A stretch of 64,000 bases of DNA from Omphiscola glabra (GCA_964017045.1 OZ024806.1:4608488-4672487), one strand, 5' to 3'. Positions 1-11,050 are shown, counted from the stretch's first letter. Program-made: numbers and translations. The notes: a model not told the origin generated them from the sequence alone.

Positions 1-61
1 CCCATTCACTGTTCCCCAACACACAAACTCGAATTATGGGTAAGTATTCCAAATAGTCATT

Positions 62-455
62 GTGTCGTTAAATATTGCCATTATCCTTGCCATCTCGGTA
101 AAAGTGGCTATTATCCCTACCATGTCTTTAAATATTGCCATTATCTCTGCCATCTCGGTAAAAGTGACTATTATCCCTACCATGGTTTTAAATATTGCCA
201 TTATCCCTGCCATCTCGGTAAAAGTGGCTATTATCCCTACTATGTCGGGTAATTTTGCCATTATCCCTGCCATCTCGGTAAAAGTGGCTATTATCCCTAC
301 TATGTCGGGTAATTTTGCCATTATCCCTGCTATCTCGGTAAAAGTGGCTATTATCCCTCCTATGTCGGGTAATTTTGCCATTATCCCTGCTATCTCGGTA
401 AAAGTGGCAATTATCCCTACTATGTCGGGTAATTTTGCCATTATCCCTCCTTGCA
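62..455. repeat. 60-bp minisatellite, about 6.5 copies
   Basis: Head-to-tail units of 60 bp carrying the pieces ATTTTGCCATTATCCCTG and TCTCGGTAAAAGTGGC. The first two or three units diverge (AAATATTGCC instead of AATTTTGCC). Because 60 is a multiple of three, both strands stay open for about 140 codons. I see no sign that these frames are genes. Confidence 0.95.
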
Positions 456-764
456 TTTATTCACAACCCACGTGAATCCTGTTAATATCTATTGCGTTAT
501 TTTTATTCCAAAACTAACCCTGAGTCAGTTGTAGATGTGAAACAAACCAACCAACCTGGAGTCCGTTGGGGATGTGAAGAGTTTCTGGATGTCTCTCGTA
601 GATTTTGTAGGGCATCTGTATTCCATTGAAGATCCATGATGAGTCCCATTGGTACCTGCGGGATAAGTACGCTTCAAAGTCATAGGATTGGGGTCTGGAG
701 CCTTACAATTTTAGAGTGTGTCTGCATTCGTTTCCATGGTAACAACATAAGACTTTCTTACCAG
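456..764. other. Non-repeat spacer with a possible small exon
   Basis: Single-copy DNA. A plausible acceptor (GATTTTGTAG, ending near 620) opens a short frame containing IHDESHWYLRDKY, but its phase does not fit the exon at 765, so I do not call it. Confidence 0.3.
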
Positions 765-937
765 AACGAATCGAGGAAATGTTTAAGGGACGGAGCTCCA
801 GGCTTGGACATGAAGACGCCGATGTTTTTAAGACTTTGGCCACTCTGCATAGATCGGCCAGTCCCAGCAAACAACAGCTGAATTTCTCCGGATATCTTCG
901 GGAACTGGGTTTACCCAAATGGCGTCCTTGTCATTAA
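765..937 (+). CDS. Candidate terminal coding exon, unknown protein
   Basis: A pyrimidine-rich acceptor (GACTTTCTTACCAG) ends at 764 and opens a frame that runs 56 codons to TAA at 935-937, entered in phase 1. The peptide begins RIEEMFKGRSS, continues with EDADVFKTLATLHRSASPS and ends ELGLPKWRPCH. It is charged, amphipathic and low in rare-looking codons, unlike the shadow frames around it. The same frame is closed by a stop just upstream of the acceptor, as expected for an intron. No AATAAA follows closely. I do not recognise the family. The rest of the gene would lie to the left of the window. It could be a chance frame; splicing is inferred only. Confidence 0.42.
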
Positions 938-967
938 TTTATAACAAAGAATAGGCACAAAAATATA

Positions 968-968
<1 letters not shown>

Positions 969-1002
<34 letters not shown>
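969..1002. repeat. TA dinucleotide microsatellite
   Basis: Uninterrupted run of TA dinucleotides in the spacer between the candidate exon and the next minisatellite. Confidence 0.95.
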
Positions 1003-1003
<1 letters not shown>

Positions 1004-1082
1004 CAGTAAAAGAAATTATTATTGATAAAATCCAATACAAACTGAATATAGCAAATGGAATTACATAAAATAGTTCTCGTTG

Positions 1083-1292
1083 TATAAACCTTTACTCTCG
1101 TTGTATACCAGTGATAAACCTTTACTCTCGTTGTATACCAGTGATAAACCTTTACTCTCGTTGTATACCAGTGATAAACCTTTACTCTCGTTGTATACCA
1201 GTGATAAGCCTTTACTCTCGTTGTATACCAGTGATAAACCTTTACTCTCGTTGTATACCAGTGATAAACCTTTACTCTCTTTGTATACATGT
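1083..1292. repeat. 30-bp minisatellite, 7 copies
   Basis: Units share CCTTTACTCTCGTTGTATAC and CAGTGATAAA. Very homogeneous: only one A-to-G change (GATAAGCC) and a changed final copy. Open in several frames because the period is a multiple of three. Confidence 0.95.
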
Positions 1293-1424
1293 GAACATAG
1301 TCTGGACATTTCATCCAAGTGATCCTACAACATACTGACTTCTATTCCAATAACCATAGTCCTGGACTTTTGCCAAACAAAAAGTAAGAAAAAACTCTTC
1401 GACGTTATTTTCCACCACCAGCAC

Positions 1425-1848
1425 CATGAGGCATCATACTTCTTGTATATGGAGCCCATGAGACATTATACTTCTAATCTATAGAGCCCTTGAGACATCA
1501 TACTTCTTGTCCATGGAGCCAATGAAACATCATACTTCGTGTCTATGGAGCTAATGAGACATCATACTTCTTGTCTATGGAGCTAATGAGACATCATACT
1601 TCTTGTCTATGGAGCCAATGAGACAGCATACATCTTGTCTATGGAGCCAATGACACATCATACTTCTTGTCTATGGAGCCAATAAGACATCCTACATCTA
1701 TTCTATGGAGCTAATGACACATCATACTTCTTGTCAATGGAGCCAATGAGAAATCATACATCGTGTCTATGGAGCTAATGAGATATCATACTTCTTGTCT
1801 TTGGAGCTAATGAGAAATCATACGTCTTGTCTATGGAGCCAATAAGAC
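1425..1848. repeat. 32-bp degenerate minisatellite, about 13 copies
   Basis: Units share ACATCATACTTCTTGTCTAT and GGAGC(T/C)AATGAG. Substitutions in nearly every copy indicate an older array than its neighbours. Confidence 0.9.
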
Positions 1849-2462
1849 CTTTTTTTTAATCTTCCAAGTTTCAGACATTTAAAGCCCTAGTTCTACCCAG
1901 TCAGAAAAGTACAGCAATTATTAACACGATGTTAGACACAAATAACTTACCCTGTTTTATGTTTAGAATGGAGCTGAATCTTACGATTGAAACAACTGAT
2001 AGTCCTATTTGTTATTATATATGATGTGGAGGGTAAGGAGTGGGTTGGTGTGGACTGATGTGGGTTACCCAAATATAAGTGTCTTCGGTGGGGTCGTCGG
2101 CTGAAACAGTAAGGTAAGATCAAATATTAATTTCAAAGAATCTTTCTTTTTCTCCTGCTGCAGTTTGAATAATTTCACAATGCTGTCCCTTTGAAACTTT
2201 TATTATACATATGTTTTCTTTTACACTATATTTCTTGTTAATCGGGGTTGTGAGTATATTTGGGGTCTCCATTAAAAAAAATTTGGGGACCTGTGGGTAA
2301 AAAAACTTTATATACAAGAATAGAGCAATGAACTTTTCAATTCGACCACAAAGTTATTTTTTAAAAAAACCTAATACAATTGTACACTGAATAGTTTTAC
2401 TTCTGAGTTACTTGAAGATCAAACATTCCCTGTTTTGTAGCTAAAACGGACGCTTGTCTTTC
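1849..2462. other. Unique AT-rich spacer, nothing recognised
   Basis: Single-copy, AT-rich DNA with a GT-rich patch around 2020-2090. I find no exon, RNA or element that I can support. Confidence 0.5.
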
Positions 2463-2825
2463 AATGCACGCTTCTCTGTCTATGTTTACTACTCTGTCTA
2501 TGCTTACTACTCTGTCTATGCTTACTACTCTGTCTATGCTTACTGCTCTGTCTATGCGTGTACTCTGTCTATGCTTACTACTCTGTCTATGCTCACTTCT
2601 CTGTCTATGCTCACCTCTCTGTCTATGCTCACTTCTCTGTCTATGCTCGCTTCTCTGTCTATGCTCACTTCTCTGTCTATGCTCACTTCTCTGTCTATGC
2701 TCACTTCTCTGTCTATGCTCACTTCTCTGTCTATGCTCACTTCTCTGTCTATGCTCACTTCTCTGTCTATGCTCACTTCTCTGTCTATGCTCACTTCTCT
2801 GTCTATGCTCACTTCTCTGTCTATA
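2463..2825. repeat. 18-bp pyrimidine-rich minisatellite, about 20 copies
   Basis: Unit TCTCTGTCTATGCTCACT, with earlier copies carrying TACTAC in place of CACTTC. The plus strand is pyrimidine-rich, and the array runs straight into the splice acceptor of the candidate exon at 2832, so it forms an extended polypyrimidine tract. Six frames are largely open since 18 is a multiple of three. Confidence 0.95.
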
Positions 2826-2831
2826 CTTAAG

Positions 2832-3032
2832 AAAATCAGCAAACCCGAGCCGAAGCTCATGAAGTCTTCCCCAGCGCATCCCCGCCACTCCCAACCGGCA
2901 TTCAACCACTCACCCGGTAGTCTCTATTCCAGTCAAGCCGCGAAGCGGCACGCCCGGGAGTTTCCGCCCCTGAGACAGCCTCACCCACCCTTCCACTTTG
3001 CGAGTGGGGGGGGCCACCAGAGAATATATTGA
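2832..3032 (+). CDS. Candidate terminal coding exon, Pro/Ser/His-rich unknown protein
   Basis: Directly after the pyrimidine-rich 18-bp array and a TTAAG acceptor, a GC-rich frame runs 66 codons in phase 0 to TGA at 3030-3032. It contains KPEPKLMKSSPAHPRHSQ, FNHSPGSLYSSQAAKRHARE and PPLRQPHPPFHF. Base composition changes sharply from AT-rich or repeat DNA to GC-rich CpG-containing DNA over exactly this segment, which is the main evidence for coding. The composition suggests a disordered tail; I do not recognise a family. It is followed within a few bases by another minisatellite. It might be an alternative last exon of the same plus-strand gene as the other candidates nearby. Confidence 0.45.
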   Translation, partial: KISKPEPKLMKSSPAHPRHSQPAFNHSPGSLYSSQAAKRHAREFPPLRQPHPPFHFASGGGHQRIY

Positions 3033-3034
3033 GA

Positions 3035-3650
3035 TGTGAAGGGCCTAGTCAACCAATATAATGTGATGTATAGGGTCTAGTCAACCAATATAATGTGATG
3101 TGTAGGGGCTAGGCAACCTATATAATGTGATGTGTAGGGCCTAGTCAAACAATATAATGTGATGTGTAGGGTCTAGTCAACCAATATAATGTGATGTGTA
3201 GGGGCTAGTCAAACAATATAATGTGATGTGTAGGGGCTAGGCAACCTATATAATGTGATGTGTAGGGGCTAGGCAACCTATATAATGTGATGTGTAGGGC
3301 CTAGTCAACCAATATAATGTGATGTGTAGGGCCTAGTCAACCAATATAATGTGATGTGTAGGGCCTAGTCAACCAATATAATGTGATGTGTAGGGCCTAG
3401 TCAACCAATATAATGTGATGTGTAGGGGCTAGGCAGTCAATATAATGTGATGTGTAGGGGCTAAGTATAAGTCAACCAATATAATGTGATGTGTAGGGCC
3501 TAGTTGACCAATATAATGTGATGTGTAAGGCCTAGTCAACCAATATAATGTGATGTGTAGGGCCTAGTCAAACAATATAATTTGATGTGTAGGGGCTAGT
3601 CAACCAATATAATGTGATGTGTAGGGGCTAGACAGGTAGCAGTATAAGAC
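3035..3650. repeat. 32-bp minisatellite, about 19 copies
   Basis: Units share TATAATGTGATGTGTAGGG and CTAGTCAACCAA. Variants (GGCAACCTA, TCAAACAA, a longer unit near 3460) recur in blocks, suggesting small multi-unit duplications. It starts immediately after the stop codon of the candidate exon at 2832-3032. Confidence 0.95.
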
Positions 3651-3727
3651 ATTAAATCATGCAATAGTCCTTTTGGCCTAATCTCATATATTATCTTGTA
3701 CCTAGTGACGTTGCTGTTGTTAACCAG

Positions 3728-3813
3728 AGCGGTAAATTCATGGATTCATCCCAATCCAGTCCTCTCCATGGAACCCACCCCCACTCCCCCGCCCGAGTCT
3801 ACCTGCTCTGATG
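3728..3813 (+). CDS. Candidate small exon, Ser/Pro-rich
   Basis: A TTGCTGTTGTTAACCAG acceptor ends at 3727. In phase 0 the frame reads SGKFMDSSQSSPLHG and on to TGA at 3809-3811; in another phase it reads WIHPNPVLSMEPTPTPPPE and exits at a donor (GATG|GTAATC, 3813/3814). Both readings are proline-rich and I cannot choose between them. A 44-bp minisatellite starts about 15 bp downstream. Confidence 0.28.
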
Positions 3814-3827
3814 GTAATCTATCAAGG

Positions 3828-4010
3828 GGGCACTGTATCGCTAGTTTTCTTACTGGTAGGACTCTCATAGAAATCACTGTATCGCTAGTGTTCTTACTGG
3901 TAGGACTCTCATAGAAATCACTGTATCGCTAGTGTTCTTACTGGTAGGACTATCATAGAAAGCACTGTATCGCTAGTTTTCTTACTGGAAGGACTCTCAT
4001 AGAAATCGAA
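3828..4010. repeat. 44-bp minisatellite, about 4 copies
   Basis: Units share CACTGTATCGCTAGTTTTC and TTACTGGTAGGACTCTCATA. It begins just after the possible donor at 3814. Confidence 0.93.
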
Positions 4011-4069
4011 AGCATGCCACTTGACTCCACCGACGGTGAAAAAAATGTAGGCCATTATGACACCGGTTT

Positions 4070-4626
4070 AGTAAGTAGACAGTGCAGCGATTATTGCACC
4101 GGCAGTAGTTTAGTACACAGCAATTATTGCACTGGCCGTAGTTTAGTACACAGCAATTATTGCACTGGCCGTAGTTTAGTACACAGCGATTATTGCACTG
4201 GCCGTAGTGTAGTACACAACAATCATTGCACTGGCCGTAGTTTAGCAAACAGCAATTATTGCACTGGCCGTAGTTTAGTACACAACAATTATTGCACTGG
4301 CCGTAGTTTAGTACACAGCAATTATTGCACCGGCCGTAGTTTAGTACACAGCAATTATTGCACTGGCCGTAGTTTAGTACACAGCGATTATTGCACTGGC
4401 CGTAGTGTAGTACACAACAATCATTGCACTGGCCGTAGTTTAGCAAACAGCAATTATTGCACTGGCCGTAGTTTAGTACACAACAATTATTGCACTGGCC
4501 GTAGTTTAGTATACAGCAATTATTGCACCGGCCGTAGTTTAGTACACAGCAATTATTGCACTGGCCGTAGTTTAGTACACAGCAATTATTGCACCGGTCG
4601 TAGTTTAGTACACAGCGATTATTGCT
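4070..4626. repeat. 33-bp minisatellite, about 17 copies, with higher-order order
   Basis: Units share CAATTATTGCACTGGCCGTA and GTTTAGTACACAG. Rare variants (CAATCATTGC followed by TTTAGCAAACAG) recur 198 bp apart, that is six units, showing a block duplication. The 33-bp period keeps both strands open (11-residue repeat). Confidence 0.95.
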
Positions 4627-4729
4627 TGGTAAATCTCATAAAATTATAAATAAAATCGCAGAATTTCATAGCTCCAAGTTGTATCCTAGACGTATCCACG
4701 AGCATAGTTCATTTTTGTTGGTAAAAAGT

Positions 4730-4995
4730 CGAGTATGTATTATACACGAGATTGTCTTATAGACGAGTATGTGTTATACACGAGATTGTCTTATAAACGA
4801 GTATGTGTTATAGACGAGTATGTGTTAGAGACGAGTATGTGTTATAGACGAATGTGTCCTATATACGAGTATGTGTTATAAACGAGATTGTCTTATAGAC
4901 GAGTATGTGTTATAGACGAGATTGTCTTATAGACGAGTGTGTGTTATAGACGAGATTGTCTTATAGACGAGTATGTGTTATAGACGAGTATTTTG
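4730..4995. repeat. Alternating 16/18-bp minisatellite
   Basis: Two sub-units alternate irregularly: GACGAGTATGTGTTATA and GACGAGATTGTCTTATA. About 15 sub-units. Confidence 0.9.
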
Positions 4996-5571
4996 GTATA
5001 TGCTGTTGATAAAAAAGGTAATAATGGGGAGACTGCAATCAGGTTAGCACAATAGGAAAAGATTAGTGCTGCCCTCTTGGATACTATTTCTGAGCTAGGT
5101 GCTACATTATATTTTTTGTTACACTTTTTAAATTTTAATCGTGTTTCTGTTTGTTCGCTGATGAAGGGTTCCTGCCGACACGTTCGTTGTTTTGTTGCGT
5201 TCCTTTTATCAGGTTTAACCTTACTGTGTTTTACTGTTTTCCTGCTGTTGATAAGACAAGTTAATATTCATTTACAGATTTTAAAAATGAAATTGGTTTG
5301 AACACATAAGTTTTACTTGTATTTTTGTGTCCGTCTAGTTAGTTTTTGAGTTAGTGATGTTAATAAGATTGCTATGCAGCAAGACGTTAGTTGAACTGAC
5401 ACGATAAAGAAGGGAAACAGGAACATAATGAAATAATCATTGCACGACCCAGCAAGGACAGTTCTAGAGCTTGTATATGTATTAGTACGGAGACCAGGCG
5501 ATCGACCTCGATAATTGATACAAAAAAAAAAATCGAAATCGTGGTGATGAAAGATCAATGGTCTCACTGAA
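4996..5571. other. Unique spacer, nothing recognised
   Basis: AT-rich single-copy DNA. Short frames exist on both strands but none has splice sites, composition or similarity that I can support. Confidence 0.5.
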
Positions 5572-5960
5572 TAGAGAAGAGTTGGATTAAATGTGTCAGA
5601 TGTTGACTAGAGAAGAGTTGGACTAAATGTGTCAGATGTTGACTAGAGAAGAGTTGGACTAAATGTGTCAGATGTTGACTAGAGAAGAGTTGGACTAAAT
5701 GTGTCAGATGTTGACTAGAGAAGAGTTGGACTAAATGTGTCAGATGTTGACTAGGGAAGAGTTGGACTAAATGGGTCAGATGTTGACAAGAGAAAAGTTG
5801 GACTAAATGTGTCAGATGTTGATTAGAGAAGAGTTGGACTAAATGGGTCAGATGTTGACAAGAGAAAAGTTGGACTAAATGTGTCAGATGTTGACTAGAG
5901 AAGAGACTAAATGTGTCAGATGTTGACTAGAGAAGAGTTTGACTAAATGTGTAGCATCTT
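5572..5960. repeat. 36-bp minisatellite, about 10 copies
   Basis: Units share GAAGAGTTGGACTAAATG and TGTCAGATGTTGACTAGA; two linked variants (ATGGGTCAG with GACAAGAGAAAAG) recur as a pair. Confidence 0.95.
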
Positions 5961-6569
5961 GACTAGCACATTGCCAATACCGCCAACCGGTTTCTATAGC
6001 ACGGTAGTCAAAACAGCTCTTTACAAAGACAGCCAGGTCGGGATTGTAGGATTGTATTTGGTGCATTGTTCTACGGACCTCTAGACGGAGGACCCAGACA
6101 CAGAGTTGATTGGTGGACAGGGGTTAGTTAGTTAAGACTCTAGCTGCTAGAACAAAGCCATCTAAATAGAAACGTTAGGCCGTGTTTGATAACAAATAGG
6201 CATAGCATTGCCCTTGAGAAATGACTGACCAGTTAGCCGGCTATTCAAAATTAACAATCTATTAGTACTTGGCTATAAGAGTTCAGACTCCGCCCGCAAA
6301 AGAGGATGTAAAATTAGTATTGAAGTTCTGAACCAACATATCTTATTTGGTAAGGTATACCTTTTAAATTGTGGGGTGGGGGGATGGATGGCAAGTGGAA
6401 AAAGGGCGGTGGGGTGCTTATTGAGTTCCTCACCAGTTATGTTATAGTAACCATAATTATGTTAAAGATACAAAAATATTGAAGGATTTTTTGAGAACAC
6501 CTGAAATAAGTGTTTCTATAGTATACGTTTAGTCCGAAAGCTTATGAAGATGTAATGCTATCCGAACAC
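5961..6569. other. Unique spacer with ambiguous coding-like patch
   Basis: Around 5960-6070 both strands read as plausible protein (minus strand: NPDLAVFVKSCFDYRAIE; plus strand: LPIPPTGFYSTVVKTALY). The 36-bp array next door shares sequence with the left edge of this patch. No strand can be preferred, so no exon is called. The rest is AT-rich with nothing recognised. Confidence 0.35.
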
Positions 6570-7647
6570 TCAGTTGCTTGTATTCAGTAATGGGACACTT
6601 TTGAGACTACCAAGTTGCTTGAATTCAGTAATGGGACACTTTTGAGACTACCAAGTTGCTTGAATTCAGTAATGGGACACTTTTGAGACTACCAAGTTTC
6701 TTGTATTCAGTAATGGGACAATTATGAGATTTTACAAAGTTGCTTGTATTCAGTAATGGGACACTTTTGAGACTACCAAGTTTCTTGTATTCAGTAATGG
6801 AACAATTCTGAGACTACCAAGTTGCTTGAATTCAGTAATGGGACAATTCTGAGACTACCAAGTTGCTTGTATTCAGTAATGGGGCAATTCTGAGACTACC
6901 AAGTTGTTTGTATTCAGTAATGGGACAATTATGAGACTACCAAGTTTTTTGTATTCAGTAATGGAACAATTCTGAGAATACCAAGTTGCTTGTATTCAGT
7001 AATGGGACAATTCTGAGACTACCAAGTTACTTGAATTCAGTAATGGGACAATTCTGAGACTACCAAGTTGCTTGTATTCAATAATGGGACAATTCTGAGA
7101 CTACCGAGTTGCTTGTATTCAGTAAGGGGACAATTATGAGACTACCAAGTTGCTTGAATTCAGTAATGGGACAATTCTGAGACTACCAAGTTGCTTGAAT
7201 TCAGTAATGGGACACTTTTGAGACTACCAAGTTTCTTGTATTCAGTAATGGAACAATTCTGAGAATACCAAGTTGCTTGTATTCAGTAAGGGGACAATTA
7301 TGAGACTACCAAGTTGCTTGAATTCAGTAATGGGACAATTCTGAGACTACCAAGTTGCTTGTATTCAATAATGGGACAATTCTGAGACTACCGAGTTGCT
7401 TGTATTCAGTAAGGGGACAATTATGAGACTACCAAGTTGCTTGAATTCAGTAATGGGACAATTCTGAGACTACCAAGTTGCTTGTATTCAGTAATGGGAC
7501 AATTCTGAGACTACCAAGTGGCTTGTATTCAGTAATGGGACAATTCTGAGACTACCGAGTTGCTTGTATTCAGTAATGGGACAATTCTGAGACTACCAAG
7601 TGGCTTGTATTCAGTAATGGGGCAATTCTGAGACTACCAAGTTGCTT
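6570..7647. repeat. 41-bp minisatellite, about 26 copies
   Basis: Units share GAGACTACCAAGTTGCTTG and TATTCAGTAATGGGACAATT. Variants (CACTTTTG, GGAACAATTCTG, AGGGGACAATTATG, TTGAATTC) occur in repeated runs, implying multi-unit duplications. Confidence 0.95.
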
Positions 7648-7709
7648 TATTATCGATCCTTTCCGATTCGGATTCAGATTAAATCGCAAAATTGTTCTTT
7701 TACTATCGT

Positions 7710-7860
7710 TTTCTAAGAGTCGAATCATATCCGATGGTGTTCTAAGAGTCGAATCATATCCGATGATGTTCTAAGAGTCGAATCATATCCGATGGTGTTC
7801 TAAGAGTCGAATCATATTCGATGGTGTTCTAAGAGTCGAATCATATTCGATGGTGTTCAA
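7710..7860. repeat. 29-bp minisatellite, 5 copies
   Basis: Units share GTTCTAAGAGTCGAATCATA and TCCGATGGT, changing to TTCGATGGT in the last two copies. Confidence 0.93.
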
Positions 7861-8525
7861 GAAAAGACAAGAAGAGTAAAAATGAAAACCTTACGAGAAG
7901 AAAGGGAACAATCATTAGATCCATTGAGCTTAATTATTGGTTTTAAGCAAATGTGCTTCGGTCTAATTATTCAAATACAATTTAGTTGTTTATTTTTAAA
8001 TAAAGTTAGACGTTTCAATCCAAAGTGAGTGAATCTCCTGACGTCAGTCGGACAATCGTCGAAAAAAAACCCAACTCTTTTGAGTTTTTACATTTACAAC
8101 TGGATAAAAGACAGTGATTCAGGAAAAGGATAACCTTAAGCAAAAATTTGTCACCCCTCCCCCCCCCCAAACACACACACACACGCCTCTGACTGCTGAA
8201 TATAAATAGACCACTGACAGTCAGGGTGTGTTCATTCTAAGATAAGACTGGGGGTTCTCTGGTGGATCTATGAAACGATTTAGTCAACAAATGACACGTC
8301 TGTAACATGGAATGACCTCATTCAATAAATTTGTCTATCAATATTTATAAGGCCCATATAGAATTTTAAGGTCATTTACGCCAGATGTTCTCGCAGATTA
8401 TGCTTGATAAAGTCACACACATTTATCACCATTAATGATGATGGTAACGTTGGGAGCGAATTTTTTAATCACCGTTTTATTTTGATTTTCTTAAATTTTA
8501 AAACTTTTGTCGGCTGGTTACTCAG
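7861..8525. other. Unique spacer
   Basis: Single-copy DNA holding a C-run followed by a short CA microsatellite (8160-8184) and the TATA-like motif listed next. No exon is supported before 8526. Confidence 0.45.
8201..8209 (+). promoter_or_regulatory. TATA-box-like motif TATAAATAG
   Basis: A good match to the animal TATA consensus in a mixed-composition context, about 320 bp upstream of the candidate exons at 8526-9337. No transcription start can be seen, so the promoter role is only a possibility. Confidence 0.25.
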
Positions 8526-9337
8526 GGCTCGTGGATCAGTATACGCCCATGCAGTATCCTTTTGAGAATCACTGGTTGGTCGTATGAATTCATGAACGAG
8601 AACCTAGACACGGGTAATCAAACTGCAATCCGCCACAGCTTTTGATAGGTGGCCTTCGGGCCAAGAGACGTACTTTGGTTTGGTCGATTCAATTCTTCCT
8701 GGTGCATCGGAGTTTACACAGGGGCTACAGAACGCTGGGTAGATGGAGGAATGGCTCAGTTCACACAGGGGCAGCTACGGTAGGCAGGGTAGATGGAGGA
8801 ATGGCTCAGTTCACACACGGGCGGCTACGGTAGGCAGGGTAGATGGAGGAATGATTCAGTTCACACAGGGGCAGCTACAGTATGCTGGGTAGATGGAGGA
8901 ATGGCTCAGTTCACACAGGGGCAGCTACAGTAGGCTGGGTAGATGGAGGAATGGCTCAGTTCACACAGGGGCAGCTACAGTAGGTATGGTAGATGGAAGA
9001 ATTGTTCAGATCACACAGGGGCAGCTACGGTAGGCAGGGTAGATGGAGGAATGGTTCAGTTCACACAGGGGTAGCTACAGTAGGCAGGGTAGATGGAGGA
9101 ATGGTTCAGTTCACACAGGGGCAGCTACAGTAGGCTGGGTAGATGGAGGAATGGCTCAGTTCACACAGGGGCAGCTACGGTAGGAAAGGTAGATGGAGGA
9201 ATGGTTCAGTTCACACAGGGGCAGCTACAGTAGGCAGGGTAGATGGAGGAATGGCTCAGTTCACACAGGGGCAGCTACAGTAGGCTGGGTATTTTGCAAG
9301 TCTGGGTAAAGAGTTGAGGAGCTATACCCGAGATTAT
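8526..9337 (+). CDS. Candidate three-exon gene fragment, unknown protein
   Basis: Three short plus-strand exons with compatible phases: 8526-8578 (acceptor TTACTCAG; reads DQYTPMQYPFENHWL), 8649-8738 (acceptor TTTTGATAG, donor TGG|GTAGAT; reads VAFGPRDVLWFGRFN then SSWCIGVYTGATERW) and 9284-9337 (acceptor CTACAGTAG, donor TAT|GTAAGC; reads AGYFASLGKELRSYTRDY). The joins are phase 0. The peptides are rich in aromatic residues and look globular, but I do not recognise a family. The second intron (8739-9283) is made wholly of a 50-bp minisatellite whose units copy the exon-intron junctions. Gene ends are not found; later exons are not visible. All splicing is inferred. Confidence 0.4.
8712..9283. 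repeat. 50-bp minisatellite filling an apparent intron, about 11 copies
   Basis: Units share GGTAGATGGAGGAATGGCTC and AGTTCACACAGGGGCAGCTA. The founding unit is the exon end itself: exon 8649-8738 ends TACACAGGGGCTACAG...GCTGG followed by GTAGATGGAGG, and each unit repeats this junction with a donor-like GGGTAGAT and an acceptor-like CTACAGTAG. Confidence 0.9.
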
Positions 9338-9659
9338 GTAAGCATTTGTGGTTTCATTTTTTTGTGTACATAATTTACAGATGAAAACAATTTCATACCA
9401 AAAAGGAGGAAATTAAAAAAAAATTTGAAAAAAAATCTTTTATAAAAAAGATTGTCTCTTAAAGACGAATTAAACACAGTGAAAAGTATAAAAATTTCCT
9501 AAAATTCATTACGCAAAGAAAGTCTGTTGATAAAATATTTTCAAAAATTACTGGAAAAAAAATATATTTTAGACTACCGTCCACGAGGTCATAAATTAAA
9601 AAAAAATATTTGTTCAACTTTGTAGAATTGCTAAACCCGTATTCAAAAGAAAGAATATC
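9338..9659. other. AT-rich spacer, nothing recognised
   Basis: Homopolymer A/T-rich single-copy DNA after the GTAAGC donor at 9338. No feature supported. Confidence 0.5.
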
Positions 9660-10180
9660 TAGAAGGGTTGAATGTCTAGGGGGGAGTGGGGCTTAATGTC
9701 CAAGATGTTGGAATGTCCAGGAGGGTTGAATGTCCAGGAGGGTTGAATGTCCAGGAGGGTTGAATGTCTAGGAGGGTTGAATGTCTAGGAGGGTTGAATG
9801 TCTTGGAGGATTGAATGTCTAGGAGGATTGAATGTCTAGGAGGGTTGAATGTCTAGGAGGGTTGAATGTCTAGGAGGAATGAATGTCTAGGAGGAATGAA
9901 TGTCTAGGAGGTTTGAATGTCTAGGAGGTTTGAATGTCTAGGAGGGTTGAATGTCTAGGAGGGTTGAATGTCTAGGAGGATTGAATGTCTAGGAGGATTG
10001 AATGTCTAGGAGGGTTGAATGTCTTGGAGGGTAACATGTCTAGGAGGATTGAATGTCTAGGAGGATTGAATGTCTAGGAGGGTTGAATGTCTAGGAGGGT
10101 TGAATGTCTAGGAGGATTGAATGTCTAGGAGGGTTGAATGTCTAGGAGGGTTGAATGTCTAGGAGGGTTGAATGTCCAGG
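9660..10180. repeat. 17-bp minisatellite, about 30 copies
   Basis: Unit AGGAGGGTTGAATGTCT with variants TTGAATGTCC, GGAATGAATG and GGTTTGAATG. It abuts the next, unrelated 33-bp array with almost no spacer. Confidence 0.95.
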
Positions 10181-10186
10181 ATGTTA

Positions 10187-10830
10187 TAAGTCATTTATTG
10201 TAGTGTCAACCCAATGGTCAAAGTCATTTATTTTAGTCTCAACCCAATGGTCAAAGTCATTTATTGTTGTGTCAACCCAATGGTCAAAGTCATTTATTGT
10301 AGTGTCAACCCAATGGTCAAAGTCATTTATTTTAGTCTCAACCCAATGGTCAAAGTCATTTATTTTAGTCTCAACCCAATGGTCATAGTCATTTATTTTA
10401 GTCTCAACCCAATTTCAAATTCATTTATTTTAGTCTCAACCCAATGGTCAAAGTCATTTATTTTAGTCTCAACCCAATGGTCAAAGTCATTTATTTTAGT
10501 CTCAACCCAATGGTCAAAGTCATTTATTTTAGTCTCAATCCAATGGTCAATGTCATTTATTTTAGTCTCAACCCAATCGTCAAAGTCATTTATTTTAGTC
10601 TCAACCCAATGGTCAAAGTCATTTATTGTAGTGTCAACCCAATGGTCAAAGTCATTTATTTTAGTCTCAACCCAATGGTCAAAGTCATTTATTTTAGTCT
10701 CAACCCAATGGTCAAAGTCAGTTATTTTAGTCTCAACCCAATGGTCAAAGTCATCTATTGTAGTCTCAGCCCATTGGTAAAAGTCATTTAGTGTAGTATC
10801 AACCCAATGGTCAAAGTCATTTATCGATGG
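10187..10830. repeat. 33-bp minisatellite, about 19 copies
   Basis: Units share AAAGTCATTTATTTTAGTCT and CAACCCAATGGTC, with a second form carrying TTGTAGTGTC. The period of 33 gives open 11-residue frames on both strands, which I treat as non-coding. Confidence 0.95.
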
Positions 10831-10984
10831 GTACGTTCTAAGAACTGTCTTCATCTCTGTGTGTTTACATTTATTGGATAGCAAACTGCATGGAGAAATA
10901 TGTGTCTCCATTTTTTATGGCCATTTATCCATTTCCCTTCAAAATCAACGCCCTTGACATGTAGGACTTCTCTCCACGAAAAAG

Positions 10985-11050
10985 TTCCCCTGGGTCCCGG
11001 CCAGCATAGCCTAAATATCGCCAATTACAGATAAAGTTTGCCGATCCCTG
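10985..11050 (-). mobile_element. Solo hAT-type terminal fragment
   Basis: Read on the minus strand from 11050 it begins CAGGGATCGGCAAACTTT, a typical hAT terminal inverted repeat start, and continues TATCTGTAATTGGCG. The matching opposite end was not found nearby, so it is a truncated copy. Confidence 0.5.

Noticed and set aside
34..475. Overlapping 137- and 140-codon frames on both strands
   Set aside because: Both come from the 60-bp minisatellite; no independent coding evidence.
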